Shown here in pieces: positions 1-8,666 of a stretch of 64,000 nt of DNA (position 1 is its first letter; each line of letters begins with the position of its first letter). The position numbers and the translations under genes were made by a program. This stretch comes from Nocardia rhamnosiphila NBRC 108938 (GTDB lineage Bacteria > Actinomycetota > Actinomycetes > Mycobacteriales > Mycobacteriaceae). The DNA is taken from positions 558,001 to 622,000 of the forward strand of contig NZ_JOAJ01000001.1 in assembly GCF_000720425.1 (NCBI RefSeq), read 5' to 3'. Below the pieces are notes generated by a model. The model did no database searches. It saw nothing but the letters and a program-made list of their open reading frames with translations, and was not told the DNA's origin.

Positions 1-463
1 GAAGGCGGGGGAGTTCGGCGTGCAGGGTGGCATAGGCCAGGGCCAGCCCGGCCGGTCCCGGCCCGCTCGAGTCGCGTAGCCGCAGCGCGGCGGATGCGGC
101 GAGGCAGGCGCCCGCGAGCACGGTGCGGGGTTCGTCGGTCATCAGGTCCGCGACCGCGGTGAGTACATCGTCGAGCGGCGCCGGATACCGGTTGTCCGAC
201 GGCCGGTACTTCGGCGGGCCCCACGCCCGGAACCGGGGGACCAGCGCGTAATCGACGGTGCGTACCCGGCGCCCGGACGCGGCGACCCGCAGGGCCACCG
301 CATGCGATTCCAGCTGGTCGAGCCCGCCCGAGACGAACGCCCCACCGTGGATCCACAGCAGCGGCGGGGCCGCCGGGTCCGGTGCGGCGGGAAGATACTC
401 GCGGATCGGTATCCGGCCCCGGAGTCCGGAAAGGTGCCTGTCACGGATCTGCGTGTCGCCCAT
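1..463 (-). CDS. alpha/beta hydrolase, partial (C-terminus beyond window)
   Basis: This is the N-terminal 154 codons of an esterase or lipase-like alpha/beta hydrolase of the HSL (fold-3) type. The oxyanion-hole motif HGGAF lies at about residues 39-43, preceded by a hydrophobic beta strand (PLLWIHGGAF), and the next segment contains a typical DYALVP strand. The start chosen is the ATG at 463-461, which reads MGDTQIRDRH. The reading frame stays open to base 1, so the nucleophile Ser region, Asp and His are outside the window. The substrate is unknown. Confidence 0.8.
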   Translation of the reverse strand, partial: MGDTQIRDRHLSGLRGRIPIREYLPAAPDPAAPPLLWIHGGAFVSGGLDQLESHAVALRVAASGRRVRTVDYALVPRFRAWGPPKYRPSDNRYPAPLDDVLTAVADLMTDEPRTVLAGACLAASAALRLRDSSGPGPAGLALAYATLHAELPRL

Positions 464-969
464 CCATAGTCCTCGATCCGGAATCCTGCCCCGCCCGGAC
501 GGCGTCCGCGGGGTCCACGTATCGCGTGCACCGCCGGCTCGGCGCCGTACGGTCCCGGCGATGGTATCGCCGGGCCGTCGCGGCCCGGCATCGGCGGTAT
601 CGCCGACCGCGGTGCGAGTGGTGGTCGGCGCCTTCCTCTTGTCTCTGCCCGGACGAGACCGATCGCTCCGGAGGGTCGAGCCCGATGGTGAACAGCACGC
701 CGGGTCCGAGGCCGGCGACTGATGAGTGCGAGGGCGGCCACGAAGGCGAGCAGGCCGGCGGCGGGACCAGTCGTCGTGACCACGAGCATCCGACGCCGCA
801 CGCGAGATGATCGCCGATTCCCGGTCCCGGGAATCGGCGGCCGCCGCGCGTCTCACCTCGAATTACGCCATTGGTACCGGACATACCGGTCACTCGCGCC
901 GGGTCGCGGGTGCCCCAACTCACAGCGGTGTGCGGAAACCTCGCCGCGGGTCGCCTGTTGCACGAAAGC
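464..969. other. intergenic region, no convincing gene
   Basis: About 500 bases lie between the divergently oriented hydrolase and MFS genes. Open frames exist on both strands but none has convincing codon use along its length. On the minus strand, about 801-720 reads as a short hydrophobic segment (LLAFVAALAL) whose plausible continuation lies in a different frame, so this may be the remnant of a small membrane protein gene. No clear promoter hexamers were identified. Confidence 0.4.
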
Positions 970-2178
970 GTGACTTCCACCGCTACCACCACGGCGAGCA
1001 CAGCTGTCGCTGCCTCTCCCCGCACCGGCTGGCATGTACCGGCGATGCTTGCCCTCGCGCTCGGCGGCTTCGGTATCGGCACCACCGAATTCGTCACGAT
1101 GGGGCTGCTCCCCGATATCGCCGGCGCTTTCTCGGTTTCCGAGCCGACCGCCGGGCACGCGGTCTCCGCCTATGCGCTCGGGGTGGTGGTCGGTGCGCCG
1201 GTGATCGCGGCCGCCTGCGCGAAGGTGGCGCGGAAGCGGCTGCTGGTGGTCCTCATGGCGGCATTCGCGATCGGCAATCTCGCCTCGGCGCTCGCGCCGA
1301 ATTTCGCCACCCTGGTCGCCGCCCGGTTCGTCTCCGGGCTCCCGCACGGCGCCTATTTCGGTGTCGCCTCGCTGGCGGCCGCCTCCCTGGCGCCGGCCGG
1401 GCAGCGCGCCAAGGCCGTGGCGGCGGTGATGCTCGGGTTGAGCACCGCGAATGTGGTCGGGGTCCCGGCGGCGACCTGGCTGGGGCAGCATCTCGGGTGG
1501 CGCAGTGCCTTCGTGGTGGTCGCGGTGCTCGGAGTGGCCACGGTGGTCGCGCTGCTGCGCTTCGTCCCGCCGCTGACGGCGATCGTGACCACCAATCCAC
1601 TCACCGAACTCGGCGCGCTGCGCCGGCCGCAGGTTCTGCTGACCCTCGGGGTGGGCGCCATCGGCTTCGGCGGCATGTTCGCCGTCTACACCTATGTGAG
1701 CACCACCCTCACCGATGTCGCGGGGATGGGAGCGGGCCTGGTGCCGCTGGTGCTCGCGCTCTTCGGCGTCGGCATGGTGCTGGGCAATATAGGTGGCGGG
1801 GTGCTCGCCGATCGCGGGGTGGACCGGTCGATCTTCGTGGCCATGGGCGCCATGACGGTCGTGCTGCTCGGTTTCGTCGCCGCGGCGCACAACCCCATCA
1901 CCGCCGGAATCGGTGCCCTGCTGGTGGGTGCCACGGGCGCCGCGCTGGCGCCGGGACTGCAGACCCGATTGATGGATGTGGCCGCCGACGCGCAGACCCT
2001 GGCCGCGGCGCTCAACCACGCGGCCCTGAACATCGCCAACGCCGCCGGCGCCTGGCTGGGCGGTCTGGTGATCGCGGCCGGTTACGGCTATACGGCGCCT
2101 GCGCTGGTCGGCGCGGGTCTGGCGGCTCTCGGCGTCGCGCTGTTCACCGTGACCGTGTGGGCAGCTCGCCGCTCCTGA
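970..2178 (+). CDS. MFS transporter, DHA1 family (AraJ/YdhP-like drug/sugar efflux)
   Basis: This is a major facilitator of about 402 aa with about 12 hydrophobic segments. The N-terminal GIGTTEFVTMGLLPDIA stretch is typical of the AraJ/YdhP/NepI exporter branch (DHA1), and SGLPHGAYFGV in the middle of the N-half is also characteristic. These proteins are proton-driven inner-membrane exporters. The open frame extends upstream to 871, but the first roughly 33 codons look non-coding, so the GTG at 970 is preferred; no strong ribosome binding site decides this. It stands alone, convergent with the next gene. Substrate unknown. Confidence 0.85.
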   Translation: MTSTATTTASTAVAASPRTGWHVPAMLALALGGFGIGTTEFVTMGLLPDIAGAFSVSEPTAGHAVSAYALGVVVGAPVIAAACAKVARKRLLVVLMAAFAIGNLASALAPNFATLVAARFVSGLPHGAYFGVASLAAASLAPAGQRAKAVAAVMLGLSTANVVGVPAATWLGQHLGWRSAFVVVAVLGVATVVALLRFVPPLTAIVTTNPLTELGALRRPQVLLTLGVGAIGFGGMFAVYTYVSTTLTDVAGMGAGLVPLVLALFGVGMVLGNIGGGVLADRGVDRSIFVAMGAMTVVLLGFVAAAHNPITAGIGALLVGATGAALAPGLQTRLMDVAADAQTLAAALNHAALNIANAAGAWLGGLVIAAGYGYTAPALVGAGLAALGVALFTVTVWAARRS

Positions 2179-2288
2179 CCTCTGCTCGAACACCCATCGA
2201 GCCGGCGCGCGGGTACCCGCCGCTCCGGTACCGCTGTCACGGGGCCATCCACCTCTGCGGACCCGATCGATCTGCTCGGCCGGCGTAC

Positions 2289-3710
2289 TCAGGGAGCAAT
2301 GCGCAGCATCCGGCCGACGGTGGCCTGCCAGTATGAACGATCGGGACCGATGGTCCCGGTGAGCTGCAGGGGCTCGTCCAGCGGCGCGATACCCACCGGC
2401 CGGTGTGCCCGCAGCTCACCCGTGCCGAAATCCACCGCCGTGTAGTACACCGGACCCACCTGCTGGATTCCGCCGCCGGGCGGGAGCGGCCCGTAGGAGA
2501 GCCCGTAGATCAGGCCGTCCGCGCGTGACAGGCGAGGAAGCGAGGCCATCCGGTCCCCGGTCTCCCAGATCCGGCGGCACCCGGTCTCCGAGACATCGAT
2601 GCGGGTCATACCGCCGGTGAACATCGCATTCGGTGGGTCGCTGGGCCCGGATGTAGCAGCCGGTGGATAGCCGAACCCGTAGGTGCTGGGGATCACCAGG
2701 GAATTTCCCCAGGCCATCGGTGAGTTCTCGGTGCCCTGCCCGGAGGTTCCGAAGGCCGGGGTCCGGCACACCTGGGTTCCGTCGTCGGCCCGGTAGACGA
2801 GCAGATCCGGGCGTTCGGCATCATCGACGATTGCCACCCATTCGTCACCGCCGGGCCCGAAATAGGTCGGGGTGGTACCGGATCCGGGCCCGAGCTGGCC
2901 GGGTTTGCGGATCGTGCCCGCCGCGTAGGGCTGCCGCCAGACCACCTCGGGCACACCGGAGGCCCCGGCCCGCATCTCGTAGAGCGCGTGGGTGGTGAGG
3001 ACCGAGGTACCGTCCCGGCGCACGCTCAGCCCGTTGGTGAGTTTCTCGTCCTCGGGCAGGCGGGTCGTCGCCGCGCGGCCGGTGCGGTCGACTGTGCCGA
3101 TCACCCCGCCGGTGGTGACGAACCAGATGCGGCCCGCGTAGTCGGGCGCCACACCGGTGATCGCGTCGCCGGCCGGAATGCTGTCCGCGAGGTCGACCCG
3201 CTCGTCGACGAACAACTCCCAGCGGCCACCGGCGGCGCGCCGGTGCCCGACCTCGACGATCGCGCCCGACCCGTCGGCGACGACCACGCGGTCGCGGCTG
3301 TCGAGATAGCCGTACACCCCACCCAGCAGACCGCCTTTCGCCAGCTGCAGTGCGGCGACGGGGGCCGCGGAGACCGGATCGAAGAGTTTCACCGTCGGCA
3401 CGGCGACGTCCGGTGGGGTGAGTCCGGCGTAGCCGGTGCACAGCGCCACCGGCATACCGTCGGACGCGACGAACGTGGCGCTGCACGCCCCACCCGGTAC
3501 CGAGGAGGCGGCGAGCCGGCCGTCCGGCCCGGGACCGGGGTGCCCGGTGCTGTCGGTGGACGCGAGATCGCCGTGGATCAGCGAGGTTCCGGCCGGCCCG
3601 AGGTCGGGGACCGCCGGGTCCGCGGCCGCAGCTCCGGCGGCCCCGGCCATCATCAGTACGGACACCACCACCGGCAACACCCGGCGCACTCTTGCGCTGT
3701 AGCACCGCAT
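2289..3710 (-). CDS. secreted conserved protein, probable beta-propeller
   Basis: This 473-aa protein has a Sec signal peptide (RVRRVLPVVVSVLMMAGAAGAAAADP, cleavage probably after ADA-like AAA near residue 32). The rest is a series of beta-rich repeats with patterns such as GRIWFVTTGG and GDEWVAIVDD, as in PQQ-like or SMP-30-like propellers of actinobacterial exported proteins. No catalytic motif is evident. The frame is open to 4268, but GGAGGG lies about 10 bases before the ATG at 3710, which begins directly with the signal peptide, so that start is used. Function unknown; location extracellular or cell wall. Confidence 0.75.
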   Translation of the reverse strand: MRCYSARVRRVLPVVVSVLMMAGAAGAAAADPAVPDLGPAGTSLIHGDLASTDSTGHPGPGPDGRLAASSVPGGACSATFVASDGMPVALCTGYAGLTPPDVAVPTVKLFDPVSAAPVAALQLAKGGLLGGVYGYLDSRDRVVVADGSGAIVEVGHRRAAGGRWELFVDERVDLADSIPAGDAITGVAPDYAGRIWFVTTGGVIGTVDRTGRAATTRLPEDEKLTNGLSVRRDGTSVLTTHALYEMRAGASGVPEVVWRQPYAAGTIRKPGQLGPGSGTTPTYFGPGGDEWVAIVDDAERPDLLVYRADDGTQVCRTPAFGTSGQGTENSPMAWGNSLVIPSTYGFGYPPAATSGPSDPPNAMFTGGMTRIDVSETGCRRIWETGDRMASLPRLSRADGLIYGLSYGPLPPGGGIQQVGPVYYTAVDFGTGELRAHRPVGIAPLDEPLQLTGTIGPDRSYWQATVGRMLRIAP

Positions 3711-4066
3711 GGACCACATCCCTCCGTCTCGCCGCACGTATCCGGATCCGTTCCGGCGAGCGGGTTCCGGGAACGTGGCGGCGGGTTTCGTACTGCGGGC
3801 AGCATACGGGGGTGCGCGGACCACCGAGCGTCTTCCGCGGCGCCGGGAGAAGCCGGTCTCTCGCGGCCGGACCACGGACCGTGCCGAACACAGGTGAATA
3901 CGCACACCGCCCGGTGCGGCCGGATGATCACCCGGGCGAGCGTCTCGGGACGACCCACATCCGCATGGAGCCTTACCTACTCCGCGCCGAGGCGAACGAC
4001 GGGCAACTTTTCGGGTATCCGGCCGGAGTAGCGGCAGTTCCGACCGCAACGGTGGAGGAGGAGAGA

Positions 4067-5113
4067 GTGGATCCTGCGGTATTGCTCGTGGCGGGGTGGG
4101 CGGCAGGGGTGTTCGGCGCCACCCGGCTCGGCCGGGAGCCGCGCCGGTTGTCCACGGGATTCTTCCTGCTCGCGGCGGTCGCGCTGGTCCTCGCCGGTGC
4201 GGGAGCCGCGGCCGCGCGGCTGGCCGACCCGTCCGGCCCGGAATCGGTTTCGGTGCTCCTGGGCGCACTGTTCTCGCTGGGCGTGATGGTGGTGGGCCTC
4301 GGGCTGCTCACGAACGGCATCACCGTCGCCCGGCGCGAGGGGGTGCGGCCGATCACCATGACCCCGGTGGTGGTGGGACTCGGTCTGCTCGTGCTGCCTC
4401 TCGCGGCGTTGCTCGCCCTACGACGTGGACCCGCCGTACCGCACTGGCTGATGCTCATCGCCGCCACGGCCACTGTGGTGGGTATCTACCTGCTGGCGCA
4501 TCTGCTCGCCTTCGCCGGGCATGCCGTGCTGTACGGCAAACTCCCGGATGAGACGGGCGCGGACGCCGTGGTGGTCCTCGGCTGCGGCCTGAACCGGAAC
4601 CGCGTCACGCCCCTGCTCGCGGCCCGCCTGAACCGAGCACTCCAGGTCTATCGCGCCGAAACAGCGCTCGGGCGCAGGCCGGTCCTCGTCACCTCCGGAG
4701 GCAAGGGCAGCGACGAGGCACTCAGTGAGGCCGACGCGATGGCGGCCTATCTCGTCGACGCCGGTGTCGCCGAGACGTCGATCCTCCGGGAACGCTGCTC
4801 ACGCAATACCGAGGAGAACCTGCGCAATACCGCGGACCTGCTCCACCGGTACGGGCTCGACGCCGCGGACGCCCGGGTCACGGTTGTCACCAGTAACTTT
4901 CACGTCCTGCGTGCCGCGGCGCTGACCCGCCGTCTCGGCATCCGGGCCCAGGTCGTCGGTGCCCGCACTGCGCGTTACTTCATCCCCGCCGCTTTCCTGC
5001 GCGAGTTCGCGGCCGTCCTGACCACCCACTATCGCCGCACCCACTTGGCGGTCGCCGGCGCCACGGTTGTCGCCCTCGCCGCCGCCGGAATCGACGCCTA
5101 CTTGTCCATGTGA
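4067..5113 (+). CDS. YdcF/SanA/ElyC family (DUF218) membrane protein
   Basis: The N-terminal half (about residues 1-155) has five or more hydrophobic helices. The C-terminal half is a DUF218 domain with DAVVVLGCGL, LVTSGGKGSDE, SEADAM, and SRNTEENLRNT followed by VTSNFHVLRAA, all hallmark motifs of the SanA/YdcF/ElyC family. Members are linked to cell-envelope maturation and peptidoglycan precursor homeostasis, but their reaction is not settled. The GTG at 4067 follows a strong GGAGGAGGAG and starts the first membrane helix, so it is preferred over upstream starts in the same frame. At 348 aa it fits the long actinobacterial form. Confidence 0.85.
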   Translation: MDPAVLLVAGWAAGVFGATRLGREPRRLSTGFFLLAAVALVLAGAGAAAARLADPSGPESVSVLLGALFSLGVMVVGLGLLTNGITVARREGVRPITMTPVVVGLGLLVLPLAALLALRRGPAVPHWLMLIAATATVVGIYLLAHLLAFAGHAVLYGKLPDETGADAVVVLGCGLNRNRVTPLLAARLNRALQVYRAETALGRRPVLVTSGGKGSDEALSEADAMAAYLVDAGVAETSILRERCSRNTEENLRNTADLLHRYGLDAADARVTVVTSNFHVLRAAALTRRLGIRAQVVGARTARYFIPAAFLREFAAVLTTHYRRTHLAVAGATVVALAAAGIDAYLSM

Positions 5114-5169
5114 GTTCCCGGCTGCCGGCCGAGGTCCCGGAAGCCGGGCGTACCCGGGCCGGGCCCCGG

Positions 5170-5619
5170 TCAGGTGAGGGAACGCTGGATCTCGTCCGGT
5201 CCGAGCGGGGTTTCGTGAACGGTCAGCCAGTGATACCGATTCTCGTCCGGGTCGGCGCGCAGTACCGCGGTCGTCCGCCGATACTCGCTGGTGTCGCCGT
5301 CGCGATGCTCTTCCACGAAGCGCACCACGGTGAGATCGGCCGAGGCGCAGACTGTCTCGATATCCGACACCTCGATGACCAGACCCGGGCGACTGTTGCG
5401 GGCGCGGTGCAGGCCCGCGAGCAGTTCGGTTTTCCGCACCACCGCGCCCGCGACCGTCACCATCGAGAAATCGTCGTGCTGAGCGGCGGCGAACCCGTCC
5501 AGCACCTGGGGAGACGCGGGCGTGCCGAGCCAGGTGGCCAGCAGCGAGTGGACCCGTTCGACCTCCGACCGCGCGTCCAACGGTTCGGTGGTATCGGGTA
5601 GTCCACTTGTTTCGGTCAT
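5170..5619 (-). CDS. NTF2-like (DUF4440/SnoaL-type) protein
   Basis: This 149-aa protein has the small alpha+beta cone pattern of NTF2-like proteins. A helical N-terminus (VERVHSLLATWLG) is followed by strands with HDDFSMVTVAGAVVRKTELL and YHWLTVHETPLGP. Family members bind small hydrophobic ligands or act as isomerases or hydrolases; many are of unknown function. The ATG at 5619 follows the promoter region of the next gene. It ends 56 bases from the end of the convergent YdcF-like gene. No catalytic residues can be assigned with confidence. Confidence 0.75.
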   Translation of the reverse strand: MTETSGLPDTTEPLDARSEVERVHSLLATWLGTPASPQVLDGFAAAQHDDFSMVTVAGAVVRKTELLAGLHRARNSRPGLVIEVSDIETVCASADLTVVRFVEEHRDGDTSEYRRTTAVLRADPDENRYHWLTVHETPLGPDEIQRSLT

Positions 5620-5671
5620 ATTCGGCACAGTACCGGCCAGGGGCGGACGCGCCCGGCACCCGCGCCCGGTC

Positions 5672-6649
5672 TCATCGGTACCGGGCCGGGGAGACGGAGA
5701 ACCCGTCCACCCCGGTGAGTGCGACAGACAGGGTCCACAGCCGGGCCGCGGCGTCCCGGTCGGTTGCCCACGGCTTGACGCCGCCGACGAGCATATCGTC
5801 GTCGCGGGCCGCCTCGGCGATATCGCAGTCCTGGCAGTACGCGCCGCCGTGCCCGTGTAACAGCGGTGCGGTGGCGGCCCACACCGCGGTGGCTGCTCCC
5901 TGCGCCGGGGTCTTGAAACCCGGGGCGATTCGGCCGTCGTCGGTGAGCCAGCCCTGGGCGAGCTGCTCGGACCGGGGAATACGCCGCTGCAGCGGTGTGA
6001 GAATACTGCCCGGGTGTACCGCGAAGGCATGCAGTCCATCGGTTGCGCCGAGTTCGTCGAGGTGCACAGCGAACAGTGCGTTGGCGGTTTTGGACTGTCC
6101 GTACGCGGCCCAGTGATCGTAGTCGTGCCGGAAATGCGGGTCGTCCCAGCGGATACCGGAGAGGAAGTGCCCGGACGACGATACCGAGACCACCCGCGCG
6201 CCGGTCCGGGCGAACGCGGGCCGCAGCGCGGTGATCAGCGCGAAGTGGCCGAGATGGTTGATGGCGAAATGTGCCTCCCACCCGGGCCCGATGTGCTGGA
6301 CCGGGTAGGCCATCACACCCGCGTTACCGATCACGATATCGAGTACCGGACCTTTCTCCCGGAACTGCTCGGCGAACCTCCGTATATTGTCCGGGTCGGC
6401 CAGATCCAGTGGCAGCACCTGCGTGCGCGGGACGTCCCGGAGGGCCGCGGTGGCCACCGTGGGTCGGCGCGCGGGCACGATCACCTGTGCTCCCGCCCGG
6501 GCGAGTGCGGTGGTGGCTGCCAGTCCGAGACCCGAGTATCCGCCGGTGATCAAGGCGTTGCGGCCGGTGAGATCGAGACCCGCCAGGACATCGTCCGCGG
6601 TGCTGTGGGGGCCGAACCCGGAGTTGAGCTTGTGCTGTGTCGTGGTCAT
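5672..6649 (-). CDS. short-chain dehydrogenase/reductase, retinol-dehydrogenase-like
   Basis: This 325-aa SDR has the cofactor motif TGGYSGLG at about residues 35-42, the structural GNAG motif, and the catalytic Ser (VSVSSSGH) and YGQSK (Tyr/Lys). The long C-terminus and the AINHLGHFALITAL segment resemble the WW-oxidoreductase/retinol dehydrogenase-like group that reduces aldehydes or ketones with NADP(H). It is divergent from a MerR regulator. A MerR-type promoter sits immediately upstream with the predicted transcript starting at or next to the ATG, so the gene is probably activated by that regulator and translated from a leaderless mRNA. Confidence 0.85.
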   Translation of the reverse strand: MTTTQHKLNSGFGPHSTADDVLAGLDLTGRNALITGGYSGLGLAATTALARAGAQVIVPARRPTVATAALRDVPRTQVLPLDLADPDNIRRFAEQFREKGPVLDIVIGNAGVMAYPVQHIGPGWEAHFAINHLGHFALITALRPAFARTGARVVSVSSSGHFLSGIRWDDPHFRHDYDHWAAYGQSKTANALFAVHLDELGATDGLHAFAVHPGSILTPLQRRIPRSEQLAQGWLTDDGRIAPGFKTPAQGAATAVWAATAPLLHGHGGAYCQDCDIAEAARDDDMLVGGVKPWATDRDAAARLWTLSVALTGVDGFSVSPARYR

Positions 6650-6656
6650 TCGCCGA

Positions 6657-6687
6657 ACGCTAAGATCTAGAGTGCGATCTAGGTCAA
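6657..6687 (-). promoter_or_regulatory. MerR-type promoter/operator of the SDR gene
   Basis: Read on the minus strand: -35 TTGACC at 6687-6682, a 19-base spacer, and -10 TAGCGT at 6662-6657. The 19-base spacer is the hallmark of promoters activated by MerR-family DNA distortion. An inverted repeat CTAGA-N6-TCTAG (6667-6682) fills the spacer. The start codon at 6649 lies 7 bases after the -10, so the mRNA is predicted to be leaderless. The adjacent divergent MerR gene is the obvious regulator. Confidence 0.7.
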
Positions 6688-6704
6688 GCTATGAGGGTCG
6701 GTGC

Positions 6705-7112
6705 ATGAGCGAACTGTCCATCGGAGACGTGGCGAAGGCGACCGGTCTGGGGATCCACGCATTGCGCTTCTTCGAACGAGAGAAGCTTTTCCTGCGGCCG
6801 ATTCCGCGTACGGCGGGCGGGCGTCGGGTCTACGACACCGCCGACGTGGAATGGCTGCTGCTGTGCAAGCGGTTGCGCGACTCGGGTATGCCGATCGCGA
6901 CCGTGCAGAAATTCGCCGAATTGGTCCGGTCCGGGCCGGGGAACGAAGCCCAGCGGTTGGCGCTGCTGGAGGAGCACCAGCAGTCGGTCGAGGCCAAGAT
7001 AGCCGAGCTCGGCGCGAGTCTCCGTATCATTCGCGACAAGGTCGGCACCTATCGGGAACATATGGCGGAAGGGACCGCGGCGGGCCTCTGGGCTCCTACG
7101 CGACGGGAGTAG
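6705..7112 (+). CDS. MerR family transcriptional regulator
   Basis: This 135-aa regulator has an N-terminal winged HTH (IGDVAKATGLGIHALRFFERE, followed by GRRVYD) and a coiled-coil dimerisation helix near the C-terminus (about residues 85-120). There are no cysteines, so metal or redox sensing by thiols is unlikely; it may sense an organic effector. It is divergent from the SDR gene whose 19-base-spacer promoter it probably activates. The ATG at 6705 gives the normal MerR N-terminus; longer upstream readings in frame overlap the SDR gene and are rejected. Confidence 0.9.
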   Translation: MSELSIGDVAKATGLGIHALRFFEREKLFLRPIPRTAGGRRVYDTADVEWLLLCKRLRDSGMPIATVQKFAELVRSGPGNEAQRLALLEEHQQSVEAKIAELGASLRIIRDKVGTYREHMAEGTAAGLWAPTRRE

Positions 7113-7250
7113 GGCCACCGGCCACGGCCGAGCCTCGGTGCCGCGTCGCACCCGACCGGCCACTCGGCCTGCCGTGGGGGAGCCCGCGGCCGCGGAGCGG
7201 GGGCCCGGCGACCGTGGGTGGCCGGTGCCCTCCGCCCCTCCGAAAGTTGC

Positions 7251-7270
7251 GTCCCGAAAGCGCTCGGGAC
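7251..7270. terminator. hairpin between convergent genes
   Basis: GTCCCGA-aagcgc-TCGGGAC forms a perfect 7-bp stem with a 6-base loop between the ends of the MerR gene and the flavoprotein gene. There is no T-tract, as is common in actinobacteria. Confidence 0.5.
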
Positions 7271-7275
7271 TGCGC

Positions 7276-8604
7276 TCAGACCGCGACCGGCCGGTCTGCC
7301 GCGGTATCGGCCGCGGCGAGGCCGAAGACGAGTGCCGGTGCGATACCGCCCGCGTACGCGTTGTCGTAGAGACCGCCGGTATCGGACCCCGCCGCGTATA
7401 GACCGTCGATCGGGTCGCCCGTGGCGGAGAGTACCCGGGCGGCGGCGTCGATGCGGATCCCGTGGAACGGGAAGGTCAGCGCCGGACAGGTTTCGATGAT
7501 GTAGTAGGGGCCCCGGTCCAGCGGCTGTGCGTCATAGGTGCGGGTGGGGGCCACCGCGGCCCCGGCGGCGTTCACCGCACGGATCTGTTCGGCGATGGCG
7601 GCCCCGTCGTAACCCCATTCCTCCGGCAGGTAGGCGAAGTCGTCCAGGGTCTCGGCGATGCCGCAACGCCCCTCGCGGCGCCGGGTGAGATCGAATTTGT
7701 CGACCGCCACCGCGCCTTCGACATAGCTGCCGAGCACCCGGTCGCGGTAGACCCGTTCGTCGGCGACGAGCAGCCCCCGGGCCTCCGGCTGTTCGAGTAG
7801 CCGCATGGCGGTCAGGTGGTCGCCCAGGGTTTCGTCGGTGAAACGCCGGTTGTCCAGGTTGAACAGCAGGGCGTGTTCGCTGTAGTACAGCGACAGTGCC
7901 ACGAAATCGGCGGGCTCGCGGAACGGAACTCGCGTCGGCACCAGGTGCCCGTAGAACCCGGAGTTCGGCGTACCGGTGGCGGCACCGACCTCGGCGGCCA
8001 GCCGGAGTCCGTCTCCGGCGCTCGCCGGATTGGAGCGCAACTGCATGGCCGGTGCCTGCGGATGGATGTTCTCGGCGACCAGTTCGGCATCGGCCTGGAA
8101 GCCACCGGTGGCGAGTACCACTGCGGCGCAGCGGATCTCGATGTCGATCCCGTCCGGTCCGCGGACCCGGGCTCCGGTCACGGCCGCACCGTCGGTGAGC
8201 AGCCGGACGGTCTCGGTGCCGGTGAGCAATTGCGCGGCGGCGGTGATCCGGCGCCGGCATTCGTCGATGTACTGGTTGGTGTCGAATTGATGCCCGATCC
8301 CGTACCGGAGCACGGGGACCGGATCACCGCACTGCACCCCGACCGCGCGGATCCACGCGAGGGCCGCGGGGAACCCGTCGACCAGCGCGTGGCGCAGCGC
8401 CGGATCGCCGTCCGGGTTCACCTCGTCCATCACCGCGCGGGTGGGCGCGGTCCAGGCATAGCCGGCATACCGGGCCGACCCGCCGACCGCATCCGCCTTC
8501 TCCACCACCACGACCGAGCGTCCCCGGTCGAGGGATCGGGCGGCGGCGGTGAGGCCGGCCATTCCCGCGCCGATCACCAGTACATCTGTGTCGATTGTCC
8601 GCAT
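7276..8604 (-). CDS. FAD-dependent oxidoreductase, fumarate-reductase/KstD-like (FAD_binding_2)
   Basis: This 442-aa flavoprotein has the N-terminal dinucleotide fold VLVIGAGMAGLTAA (GxGxxG at about 12-17), VVVEKADAVGGSA after it, and the C-terminal FAD motif GLYAAGSDTGGLYDNAYAGG. This architecture fits the succinate dehydrogenase/3-ketosteroid delta1-dehydrogenase/tricarballylate dehydrogenase group, which introduces or removes a C=C bond next to a carbonyl or carboxylate. It is the last gene of the leftward OYE-SBP-SDR-FAD set. An adjacent SDR could supply the ketone. The exact substrate is not deducible. Start ATG at 8604; GGAAAC upstream is a weak ribosome site. Confidence 0.85.
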   Translation of the reverse strand: MRTIDTDVLVIGAGMAGLTAAARSLDRGRSVVVVEKADAVGGSARYAGYAWTAPTRAVMDEVNPDGDPALRHALVDGFPAALAWIRAVGVQCGDPVPVLRYGIGHQFDTNQYIDECRRRITAAAQLLTGTETVRLLTDGAAVTGARVRGPDGIDIEIRCAAVVLATGGFQADAELVAENIHPQAPAMQLRSNPASAGDGLRLAAEVGAATGTPNSGFYGHLVPTRVPFREPADFVALSLYYSEHALLFNLDNRRFTDETLGDHLTAMRLLEQPEARGLLVADERVYRDRVLGSYVEGAVAVDKFDLTRRREGRCGIAETLDDFAYLPEEWGYDGAAIAEQIRAVNAAGAAVAPTRTYDAQPLDRGPYYIIETCPALTFPFHGIRIDAAARVLSATGDPIDGLYAAGSDTGGLYDNAYAGGIAPALVFGLAAADTAADRPVAV

Positions 8605-8666
8605 AGGTGTTTCCTTGTCGCTCGTTTCGCGGGTGGGCGCCCGCCGTCGATCCGGGCCCGGCCGGC

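Noticed and set aside
807..2336. Long Arg/Ala/Gly-rich open frame on the plus strand over the MFS gene
   Set aside because: It is a shadow of the MFS gene in another frame; the composition lacks hydrophobic cores and the MFS frame has clear family motifs.
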